Source of the DNA: Raoultibacter massiliensis
GTDB lineage: Bacteria; Actinomycetota; Coriobacteriia; Coriobacteriales; Eggerthellaceae
NCBI RefSeq assembly: GCF_900199545.1
Contig: NZ_LT962671.1
Coordinates: 749,571-813,570 of the forward strand
Direction of reading: 5' to 3'
DNA length: 64,000 bases
Notes under the pieces: generated by a model
Databases searched by the model: none
Told to the model about the DNA's origin: nothing
Seen by the model: only the letters and a program-made list of their open reading frames with translations
In this document: positions 17,783 through 26,956 of the stretch, in pieces
How positions within the stretch are numbered: the first letter of the stretch is position 1
Layout of the letters: every line of letters starts with the position of its first letter
Position numbers and translations under genes: made by a program

Positions 17783-18322
17783 ATGGCAGATATTCTGGTG
17801 GTTACGGGAAGTCCGCGTGCGGGCGGAAACACCTCGATGCTCGCCGATGCGTTCATCGAGGGGGCCGAGTCGGCGGGAAACGCCGTTACGCGCATCGATG
17901 TCGGGCGGGCGGACATTGCGGGATGCCTCGGCTGCAACTACTGTTTCTCGCACGAGGGCGCATGTTGCCAAGAGGACGACATGCAAAAGATATATCCGCT
18001 GCTGCATCGCTGCGATACGCTCGCCTACGTGACGCCCATCTACTGCTTCACGTTCTCGGCTCAGATCAAGGCGTTCATGGACCGTATGTTCTGCGGCATA
18101 GCCAAGCCGTTCTCGGTCAAATCGACGGTGCTCTTGACCGCGTTCGAGGACAAAGACCATTCCATATCGAAGTACATGAGCGATACGTACCGGGCGCTCA
18201 CTGCGTATTCGGGTATGGAGGACAAAGGCGTCGTCGCGGTCGGCAGCGTGTTCGAGAAGGGCGCGATAGAGGGCAACCCCGGATTGGAAGAGGCACGCAA
18301 ACTGGGAGCGAGCCTGCGGTAG
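17783..18322 (+). CDS. NAD(P)H-dependent FMN reductase / iron-sulfur flavoprotein-like protein
   Basis: Encodes 179 residues with a flavodoxin-like fold. The FMN phosphate loop is GSPRAGGNTSML near residues 9-20. GCLGCNYCFSHEGACCQEDDM near residues 46-67 resembles the compact cysteine motif of iron-sulfur flavoproteins but with a different spacing, so a cluster is uncertain. PIYCFTFSAQIKAFMDR is the conserved flavin-binding strand and helix. It likely transfers electrons from NAD(P)H to small acceptors. An AGGGGAGAAG ribosome site precedes the ATG. The gene stands alone. Confidence 0.85.
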   Translation: MADILVVTGSPRAGGNTSMLADAFIEGAESAGNAVTRIDVGRADIAGCLGCNYCFSHEGACCQEDDMQKIYPLLHRCDTLAYVTPIYCFTFSAQIKAFMDRMFCGIAKPFSVKSTVLLTAFEDKDHSISKYMSDTYRALTAYSGMEDKGVVAVGSVFEKGAIEGNPGLEEARKLGASLR

Positions 18323-18414
18323 GGGTGCGCCTGGGGCAGGGGTGCCGTTGCGCCGATAATCTGGTCGGCAGCCGTTTTTGTCGCATCGCGGCCTCCGATC
18401 ATCGAAACGCACGC

Positions 18415-18438
18415 TAGAATGCTTTAGGGAGCTAAAGC
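18415..18438 (+). promoter_or_regulatory. candidate -10 and 5' hairpin upstream of serC
   Basis: TAGAAT at 18415-18420 is followed at once by GCTTTAG-GGAG-CTAAAGC (18421-18438), a perfect 7-bp stem at the expected transcription start. The same -10 hexamer occurs upstream of serA (19850) and hppA (41625). Confidence 0.4.
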
Positions 18439-18519
18439 GCTGCCGCAACATCGCCTTATCGCGGTATGCGTGCGGAAGCCTGCTTCAACCGATTCGTTGA
18501 TTGATAGGAGATCGTGAAC

Positions 18520-19602
18520 ATGGGTAGGGTGTATAACTTCTCAGCGGGACCGGCCGTGCTGCCGGAAGAGGTTCTGGCGGAAGCCGCAGCCGAAATGCTC
18601 GATTATCGCGGTGTTGGCATGTCGGTAATGGAGATGAGCCATCGCTCGAAGCCCTTCGCCGAAATCATCGAGACTGCAGAAGCCGACCTGCGCGAACTCA
18701 TCGGCATTCCCGACAACTACAAGGTGCTGTTCTTGCAGGGCGGTGCCTCGCAGCAGTTTGCCGCCGTGCCGATGAACCTTATGAGAAATCGTGTGGCCGA
18801 CTACATCATCACGGGCTCGTGGGCGAAAAAGGCGTGGAAGGAAGGGAAGATCTACGGTGACGCCCGCGCCATCGCTTCGAGCGAAGACGAAACGTTCTCC
18901 TATATTCCCGACTGCTCCGATCTGCCGATTTCGGAAGATGCGGACTATGTATATATCTGCGAGAACAATACCATCTACGGCACGAAGTTCCATACGCTGC
19001 CCAACACCAAGGGCAAGGATCTCGTGGCAGACGTTTCTTCGTGTTTCCTCTCCGAGCCGGTTGACATCACAAAATACGCGGTCATGTACGGTGGCGCGCA
19101 GAAGAACATCGGCCCCGCCGGCGTGGTGATCGACATCATCCGCGAGGATCTCATTACCGATGACGTGCTTGAGGGAACGCCGACCATGCTCAAGTGGAAG
19201 ACCCAGGCCGATGCCGACTCGCTGTACAACACGCCGCCCGCCTACGGCATTTACATCTGCGGCAAGGTGTTCAAATGGCTGAAGGATCAGGGCGGTCTCG
19301 AGGCCATCGGCAAGCGCAACGAGGAGAAGGCGGCGATCCTCTACGACTACCTCGATCAGAGCAAGCTTTTCAAGGGTACGGTTCGCAAGGAGGACCGCTC
19401 GCTCATGAACGTTCCGTTCGTCACCGGATCCGATGAGCTCGATGCGGCGTTCGTGGCCGAGGCGAAGGAAGCGGGGCTTGTGAACCTCAAGGGCCATCGC
19501 AGCGTGGGCGGCATGCGTGCGAGCATCTACAACGCCATGCCGAAAGCGGGCGTCGAGAAGCTTGTCGAGTTCATGGACGGCTTCGAGAAGGCGCACGCGT
19601 AA
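18520..19602 (+). CDS. serC: phosphoserine aminotransferase
   Basis: Encodes 360 residues. It transfers an amino group from glutamate to 3-phosphohydroxypyruvate, the second step of serine synthesis, and may serve pyridoxal phosphate synthesis. Motifs: FSAGPAVLPEEVL at the N-terminus, the PLP lysine in MYGGAQKNIGPAGV, and the C-terminal HRSVGGMRASIYNAMP. The ATG at 18520 has AGGAG 9 nt upstream; a GTG at 18514 is less well placed. It is followed by a strong terminator, so serC and serA are transcribed separately although adjacent. Confidence 0.97.
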   Translation: MGRVYNFSAGPAVLPEEVLAEAAAEMLDYRGVGMSVMEMSHRSKPFAEIIETAEADLRELIGIPDNYKVLFLQGGASQQFAAVPMNLMRNRVADYIITGSWAKKAWKEGKIYGDARAIASSEDETFSYIPDCSDLPISEDADYVYICENNTIYGTKFHTLPNTKGKDLVADVSSCFLSEPVDITKYAVMYGGAQKNIGPAGVVIDIIREDLITDDVLEGTPTMLKWKTQADADSLYNTPPAYGIYICGKVFKWLKDQGGLEAIGKRNEEKAAILYDYLDQSKLFKGTVRKEDRSLMNVPFVTGSDELDAAFVAEAKEAGLVNLKGHRSVGGMRASIYNAMPKAGVEKLVEFMDGFEKAHA

Positions 19603-19636
19603 GCGAAATGCGCTAACAGGCAGACGAAATCTTGTC

Positions 19637-19672
19637 GGGGCGGCAACCTTTAAGGTAGCCGCCCCGCGTTTT
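19637..19672 (+). terminator. terminator of serC
   Basis: GGGGCGGCAACCTT (19637-19650) pairs with AAGGTAGCCGCCCC (19652-19665) over nearly its full length, followed by GCGTTTT. It is a textbook intrinsic terminator. Confidence 0.9.
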
Positions 19673-19937
19673 ACCGTGCGGCTTGCCCGCGCAGGACCTG
19701 CTTCCCGTCTCTGCTTAGAAGCGGTCGATCGGGACGGTCGAACGGCTTTGCGGGACGGGTGGGCGGCGTGCTTGCGATTTGGTTTCGAATTCCGGATATG
19801 GTTTTGCGTCGTGTGCCGTTTTACGCGGAACTCGCCGGTTTCGGTGCGGTAGAATGCAAGCTCGTGAAAAGACTGCAACGGGCTTGAGCCTTTTTAGGCG
19901 AAACGACAGCGGTAAGGAAGGAAGAGTGGTTGCCGTT
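19673..19937 (+). other. serA upstream region
   Basis: Beyond the serC terminator no gene-like frame is seen. TAGAAT at 19850-19855 is the best -10 candidate, with no good -35. GGTAAGGAAGG at 19911-19921 is the ribosome site for serA. No riboswitch recognised. Confidence 0.5.
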
Positions 19938-21515
19938 ATGGCGAAGAAGGTGCTGGTTACCGAGAAGCTTGCAGAAGCGGGCCTCGATATTCTGCGCAGC
20001 AAGGGCTACGAGGTCGATGTTTTGCTCGAGCTGGATCCCGAAGGCCTCGTCGATGCGATACCCGCATACGACGCGCTCATCGTTCGCAGCGCCACGAAGG
20101 TGACTCGCGAAGTCATCGAAGCCGCCGCCAACCTGAGGGTCATCGGCCGTGCGGGCGTAGGCATCGATAACGTCGATGTCGAGGCGGCTACCGAGCGCGG
20201 CGTTATCGTATGCAATGCGCCCACATCAAACATCGTTTCCGCCGCAGAGCAGACCATGTGCCTGATGCTCGCCTGCGCACGCAAAACGCCGCAAGCGGTT
20301 GCATCCATGAAGGACGGAAAGTGGGAGCGTTCGAAGTTCAGCGGCACCGAGCTTTTCGAGAAGACGCTTGCCATATTCGGACTCGGCCGCGTCGGCGGAC
20401 TTGTGGCCGAACGCGCCCGCGCGTTCGGGATGAACCTTATCGGCTACGATCCGTACTGCAGCCCCGAACGGGCCGAGCAGCTTGGAGTCGAGCTGTACGA
20501 CAACGTTGACGACATCGTGCCGTTGGCCGATTTCATTACGGTGCACCTACCCAAAACCAAGGAGACCATCGGGATGTTCGGGCCTGCCCAATACGCCGCC
20601 ATGAAGGATGGCGTCATCCTCGTGAACACGGCTCGCGGCGGTATCTACAACATCGAATCGTTGGCGGATTTCGTGGCTGCGGGCAAAATCGGCGGCGCGG
20701 CGATAGACGTGTACGAGGCCGAGCCTTGCACGGAAAGCCCATTGCATGAGTTCGATAACGTTATCCTGACGCCCCACTTGGGCGCTTCCACCAAGGAAGC
20801 CCAGACGCGCGCCGGCATCCAGATCGCCGAGTACGTGTCGGCGGGCCTTGAGGGCTCCATCGTCCCCACAGCGGTCAACATGGCGCTTGTACCGCCCGAG
20901 ATCATGGATGCGGTGGGCCCCTATGTGCCCGCTTGTCAGCTTATGGGCTCGATGCTCGCCCAGATCGACGGTGATATTCCGCAGTATTTGAAGCTTACGG
21001 CTGCGGGTTCGCTCGCTGGAGCCGATCCTTCGATTCTCGTCGCGGGTACGCTCGGCGGCATTCTTTCCTACAAGAACGTGGCGGTTACACCCGTCAACGC
21101 CGAAGCTGTGGCGAAGCGTCACGGTATCAAAGTTGAGACGCAATCGCGCCCCGATGCGCAGGGGTACGCTTCTGCGGTTTCGGTTGTGGCAGACGGCACC
21201 GAGATATCCTGCACGCTTGCCGATACCGCCCAGGTTCCGCGCATCGTTTCTCTGTTCGGCTACCAGATCGACATCGCGCCCGCATCGCAATCGCTTATCT
21301 TCGAGTACGTGGATGCCCCGGGTAAAATCGGTACCATCGGCACCATACTCGGCTCGGCCGGCATCAACATCACCACGATGCAGGTGGGCATGAAAGAGAA
21401 GGAGAAGAACGCGCTCGTGTACATGAACGTCGAAGGCGATGTCGACGATGCCATCATGGGCAAGCTGCGCGAAGGATTGGGCGAGCTCAAAAACCTTTGG
21501 TATGTGAAGCTGTAG
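19938..21515 (+). CDS. serA: D-3-phosphoglycerate dehydrogenase
   Basis: Encodes 525 residues, the long form. The substrate and NAD domains (about 1-315) show RSATKVT, RAGVGIDNVD, the nucleotide loop GLGRVGG and the catalytic His in LTPHLGASTKEAQ. An intervening allosteric substrate-binding domain (about 320-450) and a C-terminal ACT domain (about 452-525; EYVDAPGKIGTIGTILGSAGINI) follow, so serine feedback is likely. The GTG at 19926 has better spacing to GGAAG and would add four residues; the ATG at 19938 matches the family start MAKKVLV. Confidence 0.96.
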   Translation: MAKKVLVTEKLAEAGLDILRSKGYEVDVLLELDPEGLVDAIPAYDALIVRSATKVTREVIEAAANLRVIGRAGVGIDNVDVEAATERGVIVCNAPTSNIVSAAEQTMCLMLACARKTPQAVASMKDGKWERSKFSGTELFEKTLAIFGLGRVGGLVAERARAFGMNLIGYDPYCSPERAEQLGVELYDNVDDIVPLADFITVHLPKTKETIGMFGPAQYAAMKDGVILVNTARGGIYNIESLADFVAAGKIGGAAIDVYEAEPCTESPLHEFDNVILTPHLGASTKEAQTRAGIQIAEYVSAGLEGSIVPTAVNMALVPPEIMDAVGPYVPACQLMGSMLAQIDGDIPQYLKLTAAGSLAGADPSILVAGTLGGILSYKNVAVTPVNAEAVAKRHGIKVETQSRPDAQGYASAVSVVADGTEISCTLADTAQVPRIVSLFGYQIDIAPASQSLIFEYVDAPGKIGTIGTILGSAGINITTMQVGMKEKEKNALVYMNVEGDVDDAIMGKLREGLGELKNLWYVKL

Positions 21516-21542
21516 GGTCCAAAGGCGACGAAAGGGAACTCG

Positions 21543-21574
21543 GAGCCCGCTCATGCAACGCGCGGGCTCTTTTC
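21543..21574 (+). terminator. terminator of serA
   Basis: GAGCCCGC (21543-21550) pairs with GCGGGCTC (21562-21569), loop 11 nt, followed by TTTTC. Confidence 0.85.
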
Positions 21575-21759
21575 GCAGGCTGCTCGACGCTGTTGGCGAC
21601 TGATGCTCGGGCGTCATGCGGGTCGTGTTGCCGTGCTGCAACCGCAAGCCGTTGGGAGCGTCGCGCCGTTCGGGTTCCCGTCGCTTCTGCGCCATCGATG
21701 GCGATGCCGTGATGAAACAGGTGCCTTGTTGAGAATTCCGAGGTGAAATCCCTTATGTT

Positions 21760-21768
21760 TGCTATGAT
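21760..21768 (+). promoter_or_regulatory. extended -10 promoter of leuA
   Basis: TGCTATGAT (TG at 21760-21761, -10 TATGAT at 21763-21768) is an extended -10 element 38 nt before the leuA start. No clear -35 and no leucine-rich leader peptide or T-box was found upstream. Confidence 0.5.
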
Positions 21769-21805
21769 TATCGAAGTAATGTTGAGCGAATAGAAAGGGC
21801 AGCTC

Positions 21806-23338
21806 ATGACACGCAAGATCCAGATCTTCGATACGACGCTGCGCGACGGCGAACAATCGCCTGGCGCATCCATGAACACGGAAGAGAAGTTGGTTGTTGC
21901 GCGTCAGCTACTTAGGCTCAACGTGGATGTGATCGAGGCGGGATTTCCGATTTCGAGTCCGGGCGATTTCGAAAGCGTCCGCCGCATCGCCGAATTGGCA
22001 GGCGATCAGGCGACGGTCTGCGCGCTCACCCGGGCGGTCGAAAAGGATATCGATTCGGCGGCCGACGCGCTCAAGTACTGCAAGCGCCCTCGCATCCATA
22101 CGGGCATCGGCGTGAGCCCGAGTCATTTGCAGGACAAGCTGCGAATCTCCGAAGAGGAGTGCCTCAAGCGCACGGCCCATTGCGTCAGCTATGCGAAGCA
22201 GTACGTTGAAGACGTGCAGTTCTACGCCGAAGACGCCGGTCGATCTGATTACGATTTCCTTGTGCGCGTTATCCAAACTGCCATCGATAACGGCGCGACG
22301 GTCGTGAACATCCCCGACACCACGGGCTATTCGCTGCCTGAGGAATTCGGGCGCCGCATCAAGTACCTCATGGACAATGTAGACGGGATCGAGAACGTAA
22401 CCGTGGCAGTGCATTGCCACAACGATCTCGGCATGGCGACGGCGCTTGCGATGGAAGGCGTTAAAAACGGCGCGACGCAGATCGAGTGCACCATCAACGG
22501 CCTCGGAGAGCGTGCAGGCAACACCGCCATGGAAGAGGTTGTCATGGCGATCAAGATGCACGAACAGGAGCTTGACGCCCATACCGATGTAAACACGCGC
22601 GAATTCTTGAAGGCAAGCCGCCTCGTATCCTCGATCACAGGTATGAGCGTGCAGGCAAACAAGGCGATCGTCGGCGCCAACGCCTTCGCCCACTCGTCGG
22701 GCATCCATCAGGATGGCGTGCTCAAAAAGCGCGATACTTACGAAATCATCGATCCGGCCGATGTGGGTGCGGGGCAGAGCCAGATAGTCCTTACGGCTCG
22801 CAGTGGCCATGCGGCGCTCAAGCACCGCCTTGAAGAGCTCGGCTACGACCTCGAGGGCGAGGCGCTCGATCAGGTGTACGGAGCGTTTCTCGATCTGGCC
22901 GATAAGAAGAAGGAAGTGTACGACGAGGATCTTGAAAGCCTCGTCAATGAGCGTGATCGCAACGAAAACGCGATTTACGTGCTTGAAGGCGTGCAGATCA
23001 GCTGCGGGTTCCCGCTCACGCCGACTGCAACGGTCACGCTGCGCAATCAGGCCGACCAGGTGGTCACCGCCTGCGAGTTCGGCACGGGCCCGATCGATGC
23101 GATGTGCAAGGCCATCGACAAGATCGTACAGGTTGACAATGACCTCACCGAATTCGCGGTGCAGTCGGTTACGCGCGGCATCGATGCGCTCGGTGAAGTG
23201 ACCATCCGCGTGACCGATCCCGAAGGCGCCATTTACACGGGTCGCGGCTCCGACGGCGACATCGTCGTGTCGTCGACCAAAGCGTATCTCAATGCTTTGA
23301 ATCGCCTGTTGAACGACAAGAAGGAACATCGCAAGTAG
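21806..23338 (+). CDS. leuA: 2-isopropylmalate synthase
   Basis: Encodes 510 residues. It condenses 2-ketoisovalerate with acetyl-CoA, the committed step to leucine. Motifs: [16 protein letters not shown], metal ligands in [10 protein letters not shown], and [13 protein letters not shown] in the TIM barrel (about 1-270). The C-terminal LeuA dimer/regulatory domain (about 385-505) is complete, so leucine feedback is expected. It is separate from the ilv operon and has its own promoter and terminator; leuB, leuC and leuD are not in the window. Confidence 0.95.
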   Translation: MTRKIQIFDTTLRDGEQSPGASMNTEEKLVVARQLLRLNVDVIEAGFPISSPGDFESVRRIAELAGDQATVCALTRAVEKDIDSAADALKYCKRPRIHTGIGVSPSHLQDKLRISEEECLKRTAHCVSYAKQYVEDVQFYAEDAGRSDYDFLVRVIQTAIDNGATVVNIPDTTGYSLPEEFGRRIKYLMDNVDGIENVTVAVHCHNDLGMATALAMEGVKNGATQIECTINGLGERAGNTAMEEVVMAIKMHEQELDAHTDVNTREFLKASRLVSSITGMSVQANKAIVGANAFAHSSGIHQDGVLKKRDTYEIIDPADVGAGQSQIVLTARSGHAALKHRLEELGYDLEGEALDQVYGAFLDLADKKKEVYDEDLESLVNERDRNENAIYVLEGVQISCGFPLTPTATVTLRNQADQVVTACEFGTGPIDAMCKAIDKIVQVDNDLTEFAVQSVTRGIDALGEVTIRVTDPEGAIYTGRGSDGDIVVSSTKAYLNALNRLLNDKKEHRK

Positions 23339-23386
23339 GGTTTGTTCGCTGGTACGGTTGAGCTGTTGGCAATCTAGCAAGCAAAG

Positions 23387-23417
23387 CGATCCGCCCCTTT
23401 GGGCGGATCGTTGTTTT
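23387..23417 (+). terminator. terminator of leuA
   Basis: CGATCCGCCC (23387-23396) and GGGCGGATCG (23401-23410) pair perfectly across a CTTT loop, followed by TTGTTTT. Confidence 0.92.
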
Positions 23418-23474
23418 CCGGTTTGAAAAAGCCGTATTCGACCCTGAGAGCAAGCGGCGAAAATCGTCCTGCGA

Positions 23475-23504
23475 ACGGCATATATGATACTACCTATGTG
23501 CCGT
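23475..23504. promoter_or_regulatory. inverted repeat upstream of aldehyde dehydrogenase gene
   Basis: ACGGCA (23475-23480) and TGCCGT (23499-23504) flank an AT-rich core that includes a possible -10, TATGAT (23483-23488). A repressor or activator site is plausible. Confidence 0.45.
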
Positions 23505-23568
23505 TTACGTGGCATTCGTAACGGTTCGCCCCCGCATCACGGCATATCCTCAAACGGGGTGTATGGTT

Positions 23569-23596
23569 TGCCTAACAGCTGGATTTCAGCTAGGCA
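23569..23596 (+). other. 5'-UTR hairpin of aldehyde dehydrogenase gene
   Basis: TGCCTA (23569-23574) pairs with TAGGCA (23591-23596) and, after a 3-nt bulge, GCTG with CAGC, leaving a GATTT loop. It lies 39 nt before the start codon and has no T-run. Confidence 0.5.
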
Positions 23597-23635
23597 GAGC
23601 GTGCTTCTGCGCGCAGACGTACGAAAGGATTCCGT

Positions 23636-25120
23636 ATGAACAACCCTGCTCAGAGCTCCTATCAACTCTATATCGGTGGCAAATGGGTCGATTCTTCCGA
23701 TGGGAAGAAACTCGATGTTTATTGTCCCGCAAACGGCGAGAAACTCTCCGAGATCGCAGATGCCACGCGCGAGGATGTCGACCGTGCGGTTGACGCCGCC
23801 TGGGAGGCTTTTGCGTCGTGGGGCAAGACCACCAAGGCGGAGCGTGCGATCATCCTGAACAAGGTTGCCGATATCATCGAAGAGAACGCCGAGCATTTCG
23901 CTATGCTCGAGACGCTTGACAACGGAAAGCCGATCCGCGAGACCCGCGCCATCGACGTTGCCTACTCCGTCGATCACTTCCGCTACTTCGCGGGCGTGCT
24001 TTTGGCTGATACCGGTGAGGCCGATATGCTTCCCGGCAATATGATGTCGCTCGTGCTCCATGAGCCCATCGGCGTCGTCGGCCAAATCGTGCCATGGAAC
24101 TTCCCGTTCCTTATGGCGGCGTGGAAGCTCGCCCCCGTACTCGCTGCGGGTGACTGCACGGTGTTCAAGCCTTCCTCGACGACATCGCTTACCGTTCTCG
24201 AGCTTGCCAAGCTCACCCAGGATGTCATTCCCGCAGGCGTGTTCAACGTGGTTACGGGTCGCGGTTCGAAATCGGGGCAGTACATCCTCGAGAACCAGAA
24301 GATATCCAAGCTCGCCTTCACCGGTTCGACCGAGGTCGGCCGCGACGTTGCCCGCGCTGCGGCGGAGCGCCTGATTCCCGCAACGCTCGAGCTGGGCGGC
24401 AAATCCGCGAACATAATCTTCCCGGATGCGAAGTGGGATATGATGCTCGACGGCATTCAGCTCGGCATCCTGTTCAATCAGGGCCAGGTGTGCTGTGCCG
24501 GCAGCCGTATCTTCGTGCACGAGGATATTTACGATAAATTCGTCGAAGATGCCGTACATGCGTTCGAGAACGTGAAGGTGGGCCTTCCGTGGGAGGACGA
24601 TACGCAGATGGGCAGCCAGATCGACGAAGGCCAGATGAACAAGATCCTCGACTACATCCAAATCGCGAAGGACGAGGGCGGTAAGGTTCTGGTTGGCGGC
24701 GAGCGCGCCACTGAAGGCGATCTTGCCAAAGGCGCCTTCCTCAAGCCGACGCTTCTCGAGGTTCCGAACAATTCGTGCCGCGTTGCCCAAGAAGAGATCT
24801 TCGGGCCGGTGGCCGTGGTTATCAAGTTCAAAGACGAGCAGGAAGTCATCGACATGGCCAACGACTCGGTCTACGGCCTCGGCGGTGCCGTATGGACGCG
24901 CGACATCAACCGCGCGTTCCGCGTGGCGCAAGGCGTGCAGACCGGCCGCATGTGGGTGAACACTTATAACCAGATTCCTTCGGGTGCGCCGTTCGGCGGC
25001 TACAAGGAATCCGGCATCGGCCGCGAAACCCACAAGATCATGCTCGAGCACTACACGCAGACCAAGAACATCATGATCAACCTGAGCGAGGAACCGAGCG
25101 GCTTCTATCCGGCGAAGTAG
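23636..25120 (+). CDS. NAD(P)-dependent aldehyde dehydrogenase
   Basis: Encodes 494 residues of the classical ALDH family. PWNFPFLMAAWKLAPVLAAGDCTVFKPS is the dinucleotide site, FTGSTEVG the Rossmann turn, ELGGKS contains the general base Glu, and GQVCCAGSR contains the nucleophilic Cys. The C-terminal dimer motif PFGGYKESGIGRE is present. It oxidises an aldehyde to the acid; the substrate is not indicated, since it has no metabolic neighbours. It resembles AldA/AldB-type enzymes for short aliphatic aldehydes. A hairpin and an inverted repeat upstream suggest inducible expression. Confidence 0.93.
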   Translation: MNNPAQSSYQLYIGGKWVDSSDGKKLDVYCPANGEKLSEIADATREDVDRAVDAAWEAFASWGKTTKAERAIILNKVADIIEENAEHFAMLETLDNGKPIRETRAIDVAYSVDHFRYFAGVLLADTGEADMLPGNMMSLVLHEPIGVVGQIVPWNFPFLMAAWKLAPVLAAGDCTVFKPSSTTSLTVLELAKLTQDVIPAGVFNVVTGRGSKSGQYILENQKISKLAFTGSTEVGRDVARAAAERLIPATLELGGKSANIIFPDAKWDMMLDGIQLGILFNQGQVCCAGSRIFVHEDIYDKFVEDAVHAFENVKVGLPWEDDTQMGSQIDEGQMNKILDYIQIAKDEGGKVLVGGERATEGDLAKGAFLKPTLLEVPNNSCRVAQEEIFGPVAVVIKFKDEQEVIDMANDSVYGLGGAVWTRDINRAFRVAQGVQTGRMWVNTYNQIPSGAPFGGYKESGIGRETHKIMLEHYTQTKNIMINLSEEPSGFYPAK

Positions 25121-25158
25121 CCCTCGTCTGAAACCGCGCGTTCGCCAAGCGCGCAACC

Positions 25159-25184
25159 GCGTGCCGGCCTTCGGGTCGGCACGC
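25159..25184. terminator. UUCG-capped hairpin between convergent genes
   Basis: GCGTGCCG (25159-25166) pairs with CGGCACGC (25177-25184), and the helix continues inward to a C(TTCG)G tetraloop. No T-run follows on either strand, so the terminator function is likely but not certain. Confidence 0.55.
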
Positions 25185-25266
25185 GTGCGTTCGGGGCCGT
25201 TTGCGGGAGGCGGCGCGCGAACGGATGGCGCTTGCGACGAGCTCCACGTTAGGTTTTCGGGCGGGC

Positions 25267-25356
25267 CCCTTGCGCCCGCCCGCGCATCCGGAGCCTCTTT
25301 CGAATCGCACCAAACGAGAACATGCCGGGTCCCTTGCGCCCGCCCGCGCATCCGGA
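25267..25356. repeat. 26-bp direct repeat, two copies
   Basis: The 26 bases at 25267-25292 recur exactly at 25331-25356 (begins CCCTTGCGCC, ends CGCATCCGGA), 64 nt apart. The second copy ends a few bases before the carboxypeptidase stop codon on the minus strand. Origin unknown. Confidence 0.8.
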
Positions 25357-25360
25357 TGCG

Positions 25361-26176
25361 CTAGCCGCCGATCAGAGCCAGGTACTCTTCGAGGCAAACG
25401 CCGAGTTCGCGGATCTCCTCGGCGACCTCTCTGCCGACGTAGCGGTAGTGCCACGGCTCGTAGATGATGCCGGTCACGGCGCTTTTCCCAGTGGGGTAGC
25501 GCAGAATGAACCCGAACTTTCCGCAGTGTTCGATAAGCCATTGCTGGACGGGCGTGCTCTCTTGGGTCTCGTCGAGGTTCTGGTTGTTGAGATCGACGAT
25601 GTCGAGCGCAAAGCCGAGCTGGTGCTCGCTCGCGCCTGGCACGGCAACCGATTTCCCCGCCTCCGCCCGCGCGTCCTCAAGCGAAAGACCTGCGGCGAGG
25701 CCTTTTTGCACGTTGTTGGCGAAAAGGCCTTCCTGCACTTCCTTCGAGCGGTACGCCGAGCAGATGAGGGGGGAGAGCCCTGCTTCGCGGCAGGCGTCCA
25801 TCATGGACATCGCCTCGGCTGTGCAGCGCTCGTCTGCATAGAAGCCCTGTTCGAGGGGCGCGAGTGCGGGCTCGTATCCTTCGGGGAGCGGGTTTTCCGC
25901 GTTGACGAGCACGAGGCTCCAATCGTTCGGGGATCCGTTGTACGTGCGGGCGGGCGATGCGGCGTCAACCGGCAGGTCCGTTTGCCGGAGGTCGCCTGCA
26001 TCGGCTGTTTCTGGTGATGATGTTGCGTTTGACCCTGCGGGCGGCGCGCTGCCGATCACTCGGCTAGCCGTGGCGACCGCGCAGCCGGCGGCGAGAAGCG
26101 CGCCTGCTAAAAACCCTCTGCGGGTGATGGAGCGGCCTTGTGCGCTGCGGTAGCGAACTCGTTTTGTCGGACCCAT
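25361..26176 (-). CDS. Tat-exported D-alanyl-D-alanine carboxypeptidase, VanY/M15 family
   Basis: Encodes 271 residues. The N-terminus has SITRRGFLAGALLAAGC, a twin-arginine signal with a lipobox, so it is probably a Tat lipoprotein. The M15B zinc peptidase domain (about 110-260) shows SAYRS, the zinc motif SEHQLGFALDIVD and EPWHYRYVG with the catalytic Glu and third zinc ligand His. It trims D-Ala from peptidoglycan stem peptides. It lies downstream of a two-component operon on the same strand, 48 nt after the 26225-26956 gene, and may be co-transcribed. Nothing else here suggests a glycopeptide-resistance cluster. Confidence 0.9.
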   Translation of the reverse strand: MGPTKRVRYRSAQGRSITRRGFLAGALLAAGCAVATASRVIGSAPPAGSNATSSPETADAGDLRQTDLPVDAASPARTYNGSPNDWSLVLVNAENPLPEGYEPALAPLEQGFYADERCTAEAMSMMDACREAGLSPLICSAYRSKEVQEGLFANNVQKGLAAGLSLEDARAEAGKSVAVPGASEHQLGFALDIVDLNNQNLDETQESTPVQQWLIEHCGKFGFILRYPTGKSAVTGIIYEPWHYRYVGREVAEEIRELGVCLEEYLALIGG

Positions 26177-26224
26177 GGAAACCGCCTTTCTCTTTCGGTA
26201 TCGCTACCGTAAGAGAGCGGTTTA

Positions 26225-26956
26225 TCAGGACGGCATCGCGAGGGCATCGTTTTGCCATCCGAGGTTGAAAAGGAGCGTTCCTTCCATCAGCAGGGCGGGA
26301 GCCGTGTACGATGCGGCCGTGTTTTCGTCGGTCCGTTTGAGCTCGATCGCGTATTCGCTCGAGAGTTCGTCGTAGAGCCCGATGCTCGCTTCAGCGGAAT
26401 CGATTTCGCCGTTTTCGCGGTAGTAGGAGAGCAGGGATTCGATCTCTTCGGGCAAGCCGTCTTCCGATACGACGAGCGTCGTGTTGCCGGTCTGCAGAAA
26501 AAACGCGACCGCCTTTCCGCTCGCATCGTCGATCCAGACGCTTTCCTGCGCGTCGCCGGCGCTCTGGTTTCCCGTGCAGATCCAGACGATGCCCGAAGGT
26601 GCGCCTGTGCTCGTACCGGTGATGAGGACCGGCGATGTGTGCGCGCTGTCCGGCGCGAAAGGTTTCGCGCCGACTGCGTCGATCAGCTCTTCGGCGGCTT
26701 GCAGCGCTCCTTCCTCATCAAGGCGGACGCCTTCGGCGAGCTCCACTTCCGAGGGGCTGGATCCGAACAGATCCAACATCTGCAAAAGATCGGCCGTCTC
26801 GCCTAGCGCAAGGGCGGCGGCACCGTTGTCGCGCTCGGTGCTTTCCTGCTCGAGCTGCCGGTCGAGCGCATTCACGGCAAGCCCGGGAAGAGCCGCGCCA
26901 AGCGCGACGAGCGCTGCCGTGCAAAGCACCGCCGCAACCGATGCCATCCGTTTCAT
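26225..26956 (-). CDS. membrane-anchored protein of a two-component operon
   Basis: Encodes 243 residues. One N-terminal hydrophobic segment (MKRMASVAAVLCTAALVALGAALPGLAV) serves as a membrane anchor or uncleaved signal; the rest is extracytoplasmic. No catalytic motif recognised. The start overlaps the kinase stop as ATGA behind AAGGAGGT, so it is translationally coupled to the kinase and may modulate its sensing. Confidence 0.8.
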   Translation of the reverse strand: MKRMASVAAVLCTAALVALGAALPGLAVNALDRQLEQESTERDNGAAALALGETADLLQMLDLFGSSPSEVELAEGVRLDEEGALQAAEELIDAVGAKPFAPDSAHTSPVLITGTSTGAPSGIVWICTGNQSAGDAQESVWIDDASGKAVAFFLQTGNTTLVVSEDGLPEEIESLLSYYRENGEIDSAEASIGLYDELSSEYAIELKRTDENTAASYTAPALLMEGTLLFNLGWQNDALAMPS

